Part shown: positions 1-8,148 of the stretch, one piece after another | Position numbering within the stretch: position 1 is the first letter of the stretch | How the letters are laid out: every line of letters begins with the position of its first letter | Source: Gammaproteobacteria bacterium | GTDB taxonomy: Bacteria > Pseudomonadota > Gammaproteobacteria > SZUA-152 | Length of the DNA stretch: 64,000 nt | Direction: 5' to 3' | Assembly (NCBI GenBank): GCA_029882975.1 | Contig: JAOUJW010000006.1 | Span: forward strand, 1 to 64,000 | Position numbers and translations under genes: made by a program | Notes under the pieces: generated by a model | What the model was told of the DNA's origin: nothing | Seen by the model: only the letters and a program-made list of their open reading frames with translations | Databases searched by the model: none

Positions 1-18
1 TCAGTTTCCATTTAAAAA

Positions 19-129
19 GCTAAACTCCGTAGAGCCAATAGCTGTTTCAAAAATCCGAAAAAAATGCTTTAGCGGCGATGCAAAATATGGAAATGAGCAT
101 TTTTGGGTTTTTCTACAGTCTCGTTAGAT
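19..129. other. attC-like integron recombination site overlapping the ccdB stop
   Basis: The 7-mer GTTAGAT at 123-129 matches the integron core-site consensus GTTRRRY and overlaps the ccdB stop codon. This overlap is usual for gene cassettes. The sequence between it and a weaker core-like GCTAAAC at 19-25 is partly self-complementary: the segments around 30-70 and 90-120 share a stretch ending in ATGCT/AGCAT. The outer arm is asymmetric and one core is imperfect. Because the site lies at the window edge, its exact extent is an inference. Confidence 0.4.
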
Positions 130-444
130 GCCAGACAGGAGCATATCGATAGCGCCTAAAATATCGTAGCGGTATTTCTCTATTGAGTCGATTTCTTTCT
201 TTAAGATAGATTTAGGTACTGTTGTTAATTGGTGGGTTAAAAGTACAAATTGACCCTGATCCGAAATTTGAATGATAGGGCACAGTTTTTTAGCGGCTGT
301 GTTTTCAAGGGTTTTATACAGAGAAAGTGGAATTACAATTCTAGAGTTTAAGTCGCTCAGTAAGTCATTTTGTATATCCACGAAGTACGGATATATTTTG
401 TTGGATGACTTGTTTTCATTTCGGTAAAGTGTAAATTGACTCAC
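124..444 (-). CDS. ccdB: CcdB-family toxin (gyrase poison)
   Basis: This 106-aa protein is of normal CcdB length. It shows the family pattern YPYFVDIQNDLL near the N-terminus, then RIVIPL, a central CPIIQI and the terminal GI pair. Known CcdB toxins trap DNA gyrase through their last residues. F-plasmid CcdB ends WGI, whereas this one ends SGI; as I recall, integron-borne Vibrio CcdB also lacks the Trp, so activity is still plausible. The start is a GTG whose first base is the last base of the ccdA TAG stop, so the pair is translationally coupled. It lies in a probable integron cassette. Confidence 0.9.
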   Translation of the reverse strand: MSQFTLYRNENKSSNKIYPYFVDIQNDLLSDLNSRIVIPLSLYKTLENTAAKKLCPIIQISDQGQFVLLTHQLTTVPKSILKKEIDSIEKYRYDILGAIDMLLSGI

Positions 445-689
445 TAGAATTCCCTATAAGAATCAGAGAATAACCCATGATCATCCACCAGCTTATTTAA
501 AGAATCAATGGCTTTCTTATTCTCCTTCAGCCAATTTTCTTTTTCTGCTGCTCTTACTTCGATTTCAAGAGCGTGTTCTAGTGTGGCTGAGAGGTTGATA
601 TTCAGTCCTTTCGCTTTAGAGAGTAAGTCACTGTTAATACTAAGGTTTGTGGGTTTCTTAGGGGCGTTTTTGTCAAAAATATGTTGCAT
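444..689 (-). CDS. ccdA: CcdA-family antitoxin
   Basis: The product is 81 aa when started at the ATG at 689, which follows an AAAGG ribosome-binding site. A longer reading frame to 782 exists but would run into the attC-like site, so I reject it. The N-terminal part should form the ribbon-helix-helix DNA-binding fold (PTNLSINSDLLSKAKGLNIN). The C-terminal part has the CcdA pattern AEKENWLKEN followed by an acidic tail that in known CcdA wraps and neutralises CcdB. It overlaps ccdB by one base. CcdA-CcdB complexes normally repress their own promoter. Confidence 0.88.
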   Translation of the reverse strand: MQHIFDKNAPKKPTNLSINSDLLSKAKGLNINLSATLEHALEIEVRAAEKENWLKENKKAIDSLNKLVDDHGLFSDSYREF

Positions 690-755
690 TTGGCCTAACC
701 TTTGTTCGGTATGCGCATTATTAATACGTATAAATAATGTAGCATATAAGAGCGT

Positions 756-858
756 ATCTAACAAGGCGTTAAACCAGGACATACTTTCGCGGCGCGCTTT
801 TTGTAGAGTCGCACAAAAAGCCCACCGCTAAGGCATGCCTGATAACACTGCGTTAGCG
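756..858. other. attC-like integron recombination site (long imperfect palindrome)
   Basis: Core-like ATCTAAC (756-762, complement GTTAGAT) and GTTAGCG (852-858) face each other at the ends of a 103-bp imperfect palindrome. Inside it, GTTA and CCAGG/CCTG tracts pair across the arms. The centre holds a strong stem (791-806 with 812-827), including perfect CTTTTTGT/ACAAAAAG. This architecture (conserved ends, poorly conserved palindromic middle) is that of cassette attC sites. Orientation is ambiguous: one end fits GTTRRRY exactly and the other only partly. No integrase gene lies in the window. Confidence 0.6.
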
Positions 859-870
859 ATCGGCATAGAT

Positions 871-1041
871 ATGAGTACATATTCAGACGGTGGTAGATAC
901 TTAACAGAGTTTCAGGATGAAATTATTGTTCGCTGCCCCAATTGCCAAAAATCTGCAAAAATATTTGCAGGCGGTAAGCCTTATGGCCACAAAGGCGTGA
1001 GTCTGGCATGCCATCATTGTGGTTACAGCAAACACATATAG
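871..1041 (+). CDS. Small zinc-ribbon protein, probably a truncated cassette gene
   Basis: A 56-aa product begins with the ATG at 871, only 12 bases after the attC-like core, as the first ORF of a cassette would. It has two Cys pairs, CPNC and CHHC, spaced as in a zinc ribbon. The frame stops soon after the second pair (GYSKHI). Proteins of this type are usually longer, so a 3' truncation is likely. I do not recognise a function. A longer start at 835 would lie inside the attC-like palindrome. Confidence 0.45.
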   Translation: MSTYSDGGRYLTEFQDEIIVRCPNCQKSAKIFAGGKPYGHKGVSLACHHCGYSKHI

Positions 1042-1368
1042 ATGGTCTCTTATTGTGGTCTGTCCACTGCCTGCTTGCCTTCCTTTCATGGACAGCTCAG
1101 GGTCGCTAGACATTCATCGGTTAACCTTGAGGGGCGCTATTCAAGAAGTGAGTTACATTAACGTACTCCGTTAGTATCAGGATCAAACAAGGTGTAAACG
1201 ATTTAGCTAATCGTATTGTTGTACGCCAGTGAGATGTCTAATCAAGCCGGCGGGTTCACAGCGTTGATACATAAATTGACTATCGGATTTGCAATCAATG
1301 ATTGAGCCAATTTACTTTTGTATTCCGCATCGAGTCCAGTTTGACTTCCAGCTCATCCCACTGCGTGA
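1042..1368. other. Non-coding, decayed stretch
   Basis: No convincing gene or RNA is visible. On the minus strand, the part next to the transposase remnant (about 1290-1370) can be read as a short peptide (TQWDELEVKLD) in a shifted frame. This could be another decayed gene, but there is too little to name it. Confidence 0.4.
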
Positions 1369-2045
1369 CTAACCCTTTACAACCCCGGGTACGGTCCTTA
1401 GAAGATTAAGATGCACGGGGTTATGCTGCTTGGCTTGTTGTTCTATAAACCATTCCACCTTGCCGAGTTGTTTTGCATAAAAACCCAGGATGTTTACATC
1501 CAAGTCGATATTTTGTTGCACAGCGATATCCGGGGAGGTTTTTTTCAGCTGCTCGCGCGCACAAACATCTTTTATTTTGACTCGATTGGGTGGAAGGTTG
1601 TATGGCGGTTGTGTTGACCACATGAGCCTTCAAATCCGCACCATGGCGTACGATCTTCATACGCCGACGTTGTAAATCCCTGGTTGCACGCATTTCTTCA
1701 GGCTAGATATAAGCAAGGGAAGTTTCCAGTGCGGATTAAATGGGCAATCTTGAAAGAGTCGATGCGATCGTTCTTGGCTTTTCCTCCGTGAATGGCTTTC
1801 ATGTACAAAGCGTGACCAAGAATAAAATCCACCCCCATTTGGTCACAAAAGTCTGAAACCCAGTACCAACAGTGCATACATTCCACATCAACCACTATAT
1901 TTCCCATATACGGATCATTGAGTTGATGCAGGCGTTTGGGGGCGGCTGGGATTTCCTTGTGTACACAAACCTCTCCCTACTGGTCTATAATGCAGACATA
2001 TAGGGTTCTGGCATGTAAATCAATTCCACAGTAGTAAGGATGCAT
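1369..2045 (-). pseudogene. IS110-family transposase, inactivated
   Basis: From the ATG at 2045 the minus strand reads MHPYYCGIDLHARTLYVC, the N-terminus of an IS110-family (DEDD) transposase including the first catalytic Asp. A TAG then interrupts the frame around 1980. The family signature GHALYMKAIHGGKAKNDRID follows, then a frameshift plus stop near 1700. The frame continues as EEMRATRDLQRRR, shifts again near 1600, and ends in AKQHNPVHLNLLRTVPG before decaying. The Transposase_20 C-terminal half is missing. Some IS110/IS1111 relatives target attC sites, which fits the cassette context, but no element ends were identified. Confidence 0.85.
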
Positions 2046-2301
2046 GTTATTGTAAAAGTTCTTTGGGCTTTCTCCTTTTTTGGTTTTGTCACGTTTCAGT
2101 TTACCCTGTAGGGTAGAACTGGGGGAGAAGGCTCAATGAGTATCAAGAGCGCGAGCTCGGATTAGGTAACATGCTGTGCGCGTGACCAAACCGGTGGCGC
2201 TTGTTGTTATTTGTAAAATGAGAAAAATCACAAATGAATTCTAGTTTCCTAGATTCATTTATTCTAAATAATCACCAACAACAAAAAAGGTAGAAAGAGA
2301 A

Positions 2302-2508
2302 ATGAGTCAAGGAACGGTAAAGTGGTTTAATCCCGACAAAGGGTACGGGTTTATTACTCCAGATGATGGCGGTAAAGATTTGTTTGTTCATCATTCGGAA
2401 ATACAAAGCGGTGGAGGTTTTGCTACTTTAAGCGACGGTCAAAAAGTTGAATATGAAGTGGGTCAAGGTCAAAAAGGCCCATGTGCGACCAAAGTTAAGG
2501 CAATTTAA
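2302..2508 (+). CDS. CspA-family cold-shock protein
   Basis: A 68-aa single cold-shock domain starts at an ATG preceded by AGGTAGAAAGAGA. It has RNP1 KGYGFI and RNP2 DLFVHH, the aromatic surface that binds single-stranded RNA or DNA, and the usual N-terminal GTVKWFN. Proteins of this family melt RNA secondary structure or act as antiterminators. The copy is monocistronic, between a dead transposase and fragments of lipid-related genes. It looks intact, and its length is normal. Whether it is cold-induced cannot be judged from the short AT-rich leader. Confidence 0.95.
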   Translation: MSQGTVKWFNPDKGYGFITPDDGGKDLFVHHSEIQSGGGFATLSDGQKVEYEVGQGQKGPCATKVKAI

Positions 2509-2804
2509 AAATTGTGTAGCATATAACCATCAATTTTACTCAGACAGTCAACCGAATCACACTTTTTTCGGTCGCAAAAACTACACCGTGTTTACCTGCT
2601 GGTGAGTTGGTCGTTATGCTGGTCCATAAATCCAACGTAAATGGGTAAAATAATTGTCCTGTATTCATCACTATTATTTACCAACGAGAGGAAGGTGCAT
2701 ACTGACTGCCATGAGTTAAATTTTGTAAATGTAAAAAGTGAATCCGTAAATATATATAGGGGAGAAGGCAATAGTCCCGCATATTTGATGATAATTCCTC
2801 TAGG

Positions 2805-2890
2805 TCCGATACATTAGTTGACGATAAGATGACACTGTTCGAATCGAACGCTATTGCTAGATACCTTTCGAAAAATTGTGGCGATTTAGC
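2805..2890 (+). pseudogene. Fragment resembling a glutathione S-transferase N-terminal domain
   Basis: In one plus-strand frame this segment reads DDKMTLFESNAIARYLS, close to the conserved glutathione-binding ES-N-AI-RYL region of GST N-terminal domains. Nothing before or after continues the family, and no start or stop frames a gene. It is read as a short relic from a decayed lipid or detoxification locus. The match is short, so this is tentative. Confidence 0.4.
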
Positions 2891-2908
2891 TCTAACGGTA
2901 AATCGCCA
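2879..2908. repeat. Perfect 10-bp inverted repeat (hairpin)
   Basis: TGGCGATTTA at 2879-2888 and TAAATCGCCA at 2899-2908 are perfect complements around a 10-base loop. There is no T tract to make it a clear terminator. It directly follows the GST-like fragment. Confidence 0.6.
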
Positions 2909-3033
2909 GTTACGTGAACTGAAGTATATAAACGGCTTTTTTTGGAGAGTGGTCAATGGCAGCCAGAGATAACGATATAGATAAGTAGCGAAATACCAGC
3001 GCGGACACTCTGATCCATAAGCAGGTGCTGTCA

Positions 3034-3213
3034 TCAAGTAAGGGTTTTGGTATAGGCATATCCTATATGATTGCAGCGGTTGTCTGGTTTGACCAGCAGC
3101 ATGCACATCACTGATGGCCCTTTCCATAAAACTACCCTCGCAGTAACAGAGATAGAATTCCCACATGCGTAAAAAGTCATCACTATAGCCCATCGATCTA
3201 ATTTCATCGAAAG
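3034..3213 (-). pseudogene. 3' remnant of cyclopropane-fatty-acyl-phospholipid synthase
   Basis: The minus strand reads FDEIRSMGYSDDFLRMWEFY, then LCYCEGSFMERAISDV: the C-terminal signature of Cfa-type SAM-dependent methyltransferases (RMWEFYLCYCEG). After a one-base shift near 3103 the natural end resumes as LLVKPDNRCNHIGYAYTKT, followed by LT and TGA at 3034. The rest of the enzyme, including the SAM-binding domain, is absent upstream. It is therefore a 5'-deleted and frameshifted relic. A 171-aa open frame covering 2678-3193 is only an accidental extension of it. Confidence 0.75.
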
Positions 3214-3218
3214 GTAAC

Positions 3219-3528
3219 GTATTTTAGTGTTGAGTTAAAACAGTATCCAGAAGAATTTCAAAAATGGATTGAGGATAGAAGCATTCGACTAAACAAGATT
3301 TTGTCCAAAAAAATGGATTACAAAACCGAACATGAACGGGCCATTTCTGATATATGCAGTAGCGTTGACGCAATATATAATGTCAAATTGGTTAAAGAAA
3401 AGGATAATCTACCAATTATTCTTAAAGCAATTAGAATATGGGAGCTAAGGAGCTTTACAAACAGAAAAAGTTTCAAGTCGCCGCAGGTATTGTATATTTA
3501 TTGTGAATATTCATATTATACGAATTAG
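3219..3528 (+). pseudogene. AT-rich ORF fragment of unknown function
   Basis: An open frame without a good start runs from about 3219 to the stop at 3528 and contains KQYPEEFQKWIEDRSIRLNK, then KTEHERAISDICSSVDAIYN. Its composition looks coding (charged, helical), but I do not recognise a family. It may be the tail of a deleted gene. The nearest start codons are a TTG at 3301 and the ATG at 3313, and neither has an obvious ribosome-binding site. It lies between the cfa relic and the AraC regulator. Confidence 0.3.
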
Positions 3529-3650
3529 AAATGTTTCCACTCGCGGCGCTCGGGTCATGCCTGCTATGCTCGTTTTTTCCGGGTACTATATATATCGTTA
3601 TGCATTATTGTGCCGACGAAGAAACTTGTTAACCCAAAAAGATAATATAA

Positions 3651-4451
3651 ATGAATAAGCTTTATAGTCCTTTTCAACCTACGTTAACCAATGCCGGGTT
3701 ACATCAGCTTGGGCTAAGAATGCAGTCAAGAGAGCCCTGTGAGTCACTTAAAGGTATTGTGCATTCATATTTGCAAATTAATGTGGATAGGCAAACTCTG
3801 TATCCGGTAATGCCAGATGGTACTCAGGCTATCTATATTTCACCACAGGGATCACTGATAGGAGGTACTTTGACTGAGGCCAGAGATATCCAGTTGTTAT
3901 ACCCTGGAGAATATTTTGGCATTTGGTTCTATCCCGGCGCACTAAGGCATTTATTTGCTATAAATTTGTCTGAAATATCTGATCAGTTTGTCGATAGCAA
4001 ATATTTTCGTTGCAATAGGTTCAATAGTCTGCACACAGAAATATATAAGCACAAAGATTTCAACGATCGAGTAGCTGTCTGTGAACGGTGGGTAATGGGA
4101 AGATATATCAGGGAACCAACTTCTTGTTTTGATCATGCACTATTTGTTATTTACCAGTCATTCGGTGGTGAACGAATAGACAAAATCGCCGGAAAAGTCG
4201 GCTGGAGTCGTCGCCATCTGAATCGTCGATTTCTAGAATATACTGGTGTAGGTACAAAGGCCTTTGCCAAAATAGTTAGGGCTCAGACTTTATATAGACA
4301 GCTGTATCAAATATCGGTCGATTCTACGCAAAATTTGATGGATCTGGGATACTACGACCAATCTCATTTGATAAAAGAGTTCAAAAAATACTTTAAACTT
4401 ACCCCTGGAGAGTTCATAAATCATAATATGTCCGATTTTTACAATCGATAA
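3651..4451 (+). CDS. AraC/XylS-family transcriptional regulator
   Basis: The 266-aa protein has an N-terminal half of the DUF6597 type (MPDGTQAIYISPQG, then GIWFYPGALRHLF), probably a ligand-sensing domain. The C-terminal half is a double helix-turn-helix: IDKIAGKVGWSRRHLNRRF and, near the end, NLMDLGYYDQSHLIKEFKKY ending in LTPGEF, the AraC signature. It lies 47 bp upstream of a fabA gene on the same strand, so it probably controls that gene, itself, or both. The ligand is unknown. Confidence 0.9.
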   Translation: MNKLYSPFQPTLTNAGLHQLGLRMQSREPCESLKGIVHSYLQINVDRQTLYPVMPDGTQAIYISPQGSLIGGTLTEARDIQLLYPGEYFGIWFYPGALRHLFAINLSEISDQFVDSKYFRCNRFNSLHTEIYKHKDFNDRVAVCERWVMGRYIREPTSCFDHALFVIYQSFGGERIDKIAGKVGWSRRHLNRRFLEYTGVGTKAFAKIVRAQTLYRQLYQISVDSTQNLMDLGYYDQSHLIKEFKKYFKLTPGEFINHNMSDFYNR

Positions 4452-4498
4452 TTCCACAAGTCAGAGAAACTGTATTTTTAGCCTGTAAGGGGGTATAG

Positions 4499-5008
4499 AT
4501 GCGGTTCTCGAAACAAGACGTTACAGAAATATCAAAAGGCGGCTATTTTGGCGACGGTAATGCGCAACTACCAAGTTCGCCGATGCTGATGATTGATGAG
4601 ATCAGTTATATCTCCGCGGAAAGTGGTAAGTATAATAGGGGGGAGCTATGTGCCTGCCTTAGCATTTTGCCGGATCACTGGTTTTTTGCCTGTCATTTTG
4701 AAGGGGACCCGGTCATGCCTGGGTGTTTGGGGTTGGATGCATTATGGCAATTGTTAGGTGTATTTTTAGGTTGGTCGGGGCTTGAGGGAAAAGGGAGGGC
4801 ATTAGGCGTAGGGAAAGTGAAATTTAGTGGTCAAATTTATCCGGATGCAGGCTCAATTAGATATCATTTACATATTAAGCGTATATTTCGAAAGCCAATG
4901 CCCTTGGGCGTGGCGGACGGTGTCGTCATACTCAATGACCAAATAATATATGAGGCCAGTGATCTGAGGGTTGGTTTGATTGAATTAAGTCGAGAAAAAC
5001 TGGCTTAA
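4499..5008 (+). CDS. fabA: FabA-like 3-hydroxydecanoyl-ACP dehydratase/isomerase
   Basis: The 169-aa protein matches the normal FabA length (~172). It carries WFFACHFEGDPVMPGCLGLD, which includes the catalytic His of the CHF motif and the Asp of LDALWQ, and GKGRALGVGKVKFSGQ further on. FabA dehydrates 3-hydroxydecanoyl-ACP and isomerises the trans-2 double bond to cis-3, starting unsaturated fatty-acid synthesis. A strong AAGGGGG precedes the ATG. Unlike the usual fabA-fabB pairing, the partner upstream is an AraC regulator and no fabB is nearby. The neighbouring cfa relic hints at a former lipid-modification locus. It may be a second, specialised copy. Confidence 0.9.
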   Translation: MRFSKQDVTEISKGGYFGDGNAQLPSSPMLMIDEISYISAESGKYNRGELCACLSILPDHWFFACHFEGDPVMPGCLGLDALWQLLGVFLGWSGLEGKGRALGVGKVKFSGQIYPDAGSIRYHLHIKRIFRKPMPLGVADGVVILNDQIIYEASDLRVGLIELSREKLA

Positions 5009-5125
5009 CCAAGCGCTTCAGTTCCAGTCGGACTGAAAATCGGTACGGCGGAAACATGGGAACTGCAGTTACAGTGAGAGAAAATCCCAAGAGCCCATTA
5101 GTCTGGAGGGGACTATCTGGTAATC

Positions 5126-7999
5126 TTAAGAAAAGGCATCAGTTGTGCAGCCCCATTTCGTCAAGTGATCTTTGCACTCTTTAAGGAGATCTCCCCGGAG
5201 TGAGTTATTCGATGTTCTTTCTTGCAAAGAATATCTGTGACTACAAATAGCCGCATCCTGGTAGAAGCCATTAGCCAATGCATTTCTTAATGCGCTTGCG
5301 TAGGTTTTTCCTGCTTCAATTGGATTAGTCTGGCATGCTTCAATTTCTGCTTGTACTAGTTCGAATTTGTGTAAAAAGTTGCGGGGACACAGTTCTGCCC
5401 ATTGACGAAGCTGCTCTTGGTTTGTTTCCAGGGTTTTTTTATGATCTTCGAACTTTTCTTTCTCGTTTTTTATTAAGCCGGTAAGGATAAGTGAATGGTA
5501 GAAATTCAATTCTGAAATGGAGAACTGACCAACGGCGCCGATGCTTGCTGCTCGCGATCGTTCCACAAGATCCATGGCATGTGCGTAGTCCTGGCGAATT
5601 ACAGAAGTCATCATTCTGAGCAAAAAGTACCAGTGAATTCCGTGCAGGAACCCAACATTTTCCATTGAATTAAGAGTGGTGTTTTCACAAAAAGAATCGT
5701 CGGATAACGATAGACTATCATTGGTTGTCCCGTTCATGTTCTTAATAAACTGTCGTGTAAACCTTACCAGCAAAATAGCAGGGTTATTTGATTTTTCGAG
5801 AAAAGGTAAAGCTGAAGTGATTATGTCGTCTAGTTCTACTAAATTCATGCCGGAGTGAAAGCTTTGTAGAATTTGAGAAACGTTGCAGTACCCAGAGTTG
5901 ATCAGGTCCCCTGCGTTTAGTCCATCAACAGACGCCGTTTTTAGCTCATTTATACCAAGTTCAATGTAATTTACCCATGGGCTGATATTGGTGTAGTAGG
6001 TTAGTTTAATTTTGCAGCGTAAGGAAATATCGTTGAGCTTTTGATTGAGTTTTAATGCCAGAAGTGCATAGTCATTGGCTTTTCTGTAGTCTCCGTGGAT
6101 CGAACCTACGAGTACGCCGTACAAATCGAATGCATAAGCGGATTCTTTAGAAATTCCCGAGTCGAAAGACGTTCTAATCATTATTAATACGAGGTTTTGA
6201 ATCAGATCGGGTCTTAAGACATACACAGGAGAAACCATGCTGTTGCAGAGCGATATCAGTGAATCCACCAACGGATCGATATTTGATGGCAGCGTGAGAA
6301 TATGATCGATTGGTGTGGTGCTTAGGAGTTCGAGTGTTTTCGGTGTTTCGTCATCAGATTCCAGATCTATATTAAACAACTTCAGAGCTTCCATCCCTTC
6401 ATCAACGGCCTCTTTCCAATTGCTTTGATTTGTATATTGGATGATTTTAAGTTTGTGTACTTCGGCTCTTTCATATGTATTACCGGTTCTTTCAAGAATT
6501 ATGTGATAGAGCTCATGAGCTTCCTTGAATTTGCCGCAAAGATATTTACACTCGGCAAGTGTTTTGTAGATGCGGAAAGACAATTTGTGTTGACTCGTCC
6601 AGCTGTCAATGGGTAGTAGTTTTCTCGCTGTTTGTAAATATACAATTGCAGTGCTGTAAGAGCCTGTCGTTTTGGCCTGGATGGCGGCAGTAAAATTCAT
6701 ATTGCTTACGTTAATCGTTTCTTCCATGTTTGAGATCTGTTCGCAACCAATATTCATGTGATACAAAATAGTGGGTAACGTTTTTGGGTCTGAAGGGTAG
6801 GATTGGAGTTGCCGCCCAATTGCAAGATGCAAACCGGGTTTATCGTTGACCAGCTCGAAAATGGATTCTCTGATTTTGTCATGGGTAAACTGATAATGTC
6901 TGCAGCTATTGTTTTTCTGGATGAATATCAGTTCCAACTTGACCCCATCGGACAAAAGACTTTCGACTTCGGTGGTACTTAGCGAACTAATACGTGAGAT
7001 TAGTTCTGCACTAAACGTCGGTCCTATTGCTGAGGCGAGTTTAAGCACACGCTGGGTTTCCTTAGATAGTTTTTTAAATTTCAAGATGAGTATTTCGGCC
7101 AATTTGTCTGTTACGCCCAGTTGTTCAGGCTGTTTAAATGCGAGTGAAACGTTGGTCTCACTAAGTGTGCTCGATGTGGCTCCGTAACCGGTGGTTTCGA
7201 CCAGTTGCTTAATGTAGAGTGGATTTCCGTTTGCCTGCAGGCATACATATTGTTCCCATTCTTTAGAGAGGTTATTGCTATATTGACTTACTAAGGTTCT
7301 TGCCTCCAGTTCCGATAAAGGGTTCAAATCTACCCGTTGTAGAAGTGAATTTAATTTGGCGAGCTTTCGGGCTAAAGCAGATAAGGGGTGTGATATTCCC
7401 ACTTCGTCATTTCTGTAGCTGCCCACTATACAAATAGACTTGAATTCTTTATTTAAAACGACTGATTCGATCAGGTCTATAGCGTCGGCGTCAGCCCAAT
7501 GCAGGTCATCAAGAAAAAACACAAGTCGGTCGGATTTCTTAGTGATGAATGTTAACAATTTGTTAAATACCAGGTTGAAACGATTTTTCGATTCAAAAGA
7601 AGGCAAAGGTTGCGGGTGTGAATCTGTCTTTGTGAGTTGCTCAAAATCCGGAGCAAATTCATGCAAAATCTTTAAATTAGGTTGAAGCAGGTCGGTCAGT
7701 TCTTTGGACAGCTCAATTTGTTCCTTCTTGGATTTGAGTTTCAGGGACCTGGCGTAATGATTAATCGCGTCTATCAGGCCTTGCGAGGGGAGGTGATGAT
7801 TGTTGAACTTCCCGTAAAGGCATACATCACTGTCGAAGAAGTACTGACTGATAAATTGTGAAATGAGAGTGGTTTTTCCGATTCCAGGGTTACCCCCAAC
7901 TAATACTATTTTGGTGCCGTTTGTGTGGATATTGTCAAAAATATTGCGTAACTGAGCAAGGTGGCTCTGTCTCCCAACAAATGTAGTATTTGGTAACAT
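5126..7999 (-). CDS. STAND-type AAA ATPase with TPR-like C-terminal region
   Basis: The 957-aa protein opens with FVGRQSHL and a Walker A loop GGNPGIGKTT (residues 35-44). A Walker B FFLDDLHWAD follows at about 161-170, so the N-terminal third is an AAA_16/NB-ARC-like ATPase. The remaining ~550 residues are helical and TPR-like (YSTAIVYLQTARKLLP, KFKEAHELYHIILERTG). This pair of domains is the middle part of large Ser/Thr-kinase/ATPase/GAF/histidine-kinase sensors, but here no kinase or effector is attached. It is divergent from the hybrid histidine kinase at 8149 with 149 bp between starts, so a functional pair is likely. Role inferred: signal-regulated ATPase scaffold. Confidence 0.8.
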   Translation of the reverse strand: MLPNTTFVGRQSHLAQLRNIFDNIHTNGTKIVLVGGNPGIGKTTLISQFISQYFFDSDVCLYGKFNNHHLPSQGLIDAINHYARSLKLKSKKEQIELSKELTDLLQPNLKILHEFAPDFEQLTKTDSHPQPLPSFESKNRFNLVFNKLLTFITKKSDRLVFFLDDLHWADADAIDLIESVVLNKEFKSICIVGSYRNDEVGISHPLSALARKLAKLNSLLQRVDLNPLSELEARTLVSQYSNNLSKEWEQYVCLQANGNPLYIKQLVETTGYGATSSTLSETNVSLAFKQPEQLGVTDKLAEILILKFKKLSKETQRVLKLASAIGPTFSAELISRISSLSTTEVESLLSDGVKLELIFIQKNNSCRHYQFTHDKIRESIFELVNDKPGLHLAIGRQLQSYPSDPKTLPTILYHMNIGCEQISNMEETINVSNMNFTAAIQAKTTGSYSTAIVYLQTARKLLPIDSWTSQHKLSFRIYKTLAECKYLCGKFKEAHELYHIILERTGNTYERAEVHKLKIIQYTNQSNWKEAVDEGMEALKLFNIDLESDDETPKTLELLSTTPIDHILTLPSNIDPLVDSLISLCNSMVSPVYVLRPDLIQNLVLIMIRTSFDSGISKESAYAFDLYGVLVGSIHGDYRKANDYALLALKLNQKLNDISLRCKIKLTYYTNISPWVNYIELGINELKTASVDGLNAGDLINSGYCNVSQILQSFHSGMNLVELDDIITSALPFLEKSNNPAILLVRFTRQFIKNMNGTTNDSLSLSDDSFCENTTLNSMENVGFLHGIHWYFLLRMMTSVIRQDYAHAMDLVERSRAASIGAVGQFSISELNFYHSLILTGLIKNEKEKFEDHKKTLETNQEQLRQWAELCPRNFLHKFELVQAEIEACQTNPIEAGKTYASALRNALANGFYQDAAICSHRYSLQERTSNNSLRGDLLKECKDHLTKWGCTTDAFS

Positions 8000-8148
8000 A
8001 ATAAGTACGCCTAAAAAATCAACCTTGACATTGATATTGTAATACCAGTGTCAATATTTTGTATTTGCTACCACAGGTAGACTATATTGATATTGTTAAT
8101 AGATAGTTGGTTTAATTCAACCCGAAAAATCACATTGTTACAATTATT
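8000..8148. promoter_or_regulatory. Divergent promoter region with repeated motifs
   Basis: The region serves both the ATPase gene (minus) and the histidine kinase (plus). It contains a near-identical direct repeat ATTGATATTGTAAT (8030-8043) and ATTGATATTGTTAAT (8086-8100), spaced 56 bp. An inverted pair TTGACA/TGTCAA (about 8025-8054) and a small palindrome CTACCACAGGTAG (8068-8080) are also present. These are candidate operators; no regulator is assigned. Confidence 0.45.

Noticed and set aside
835-1041. Longer start for the zinc-ribbon ORF
   Set aside because: The first 12 codons fall inside the attC-like palindrome; the ATG at 871 fits a cassette gene better.
2678-3193. 171-aa ORF on the minus strand
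   Set aside because: Only its first ~30 residues are real (cfa C-terminus). After a one-base shift the true end lies in another frame, and the rest is chance.
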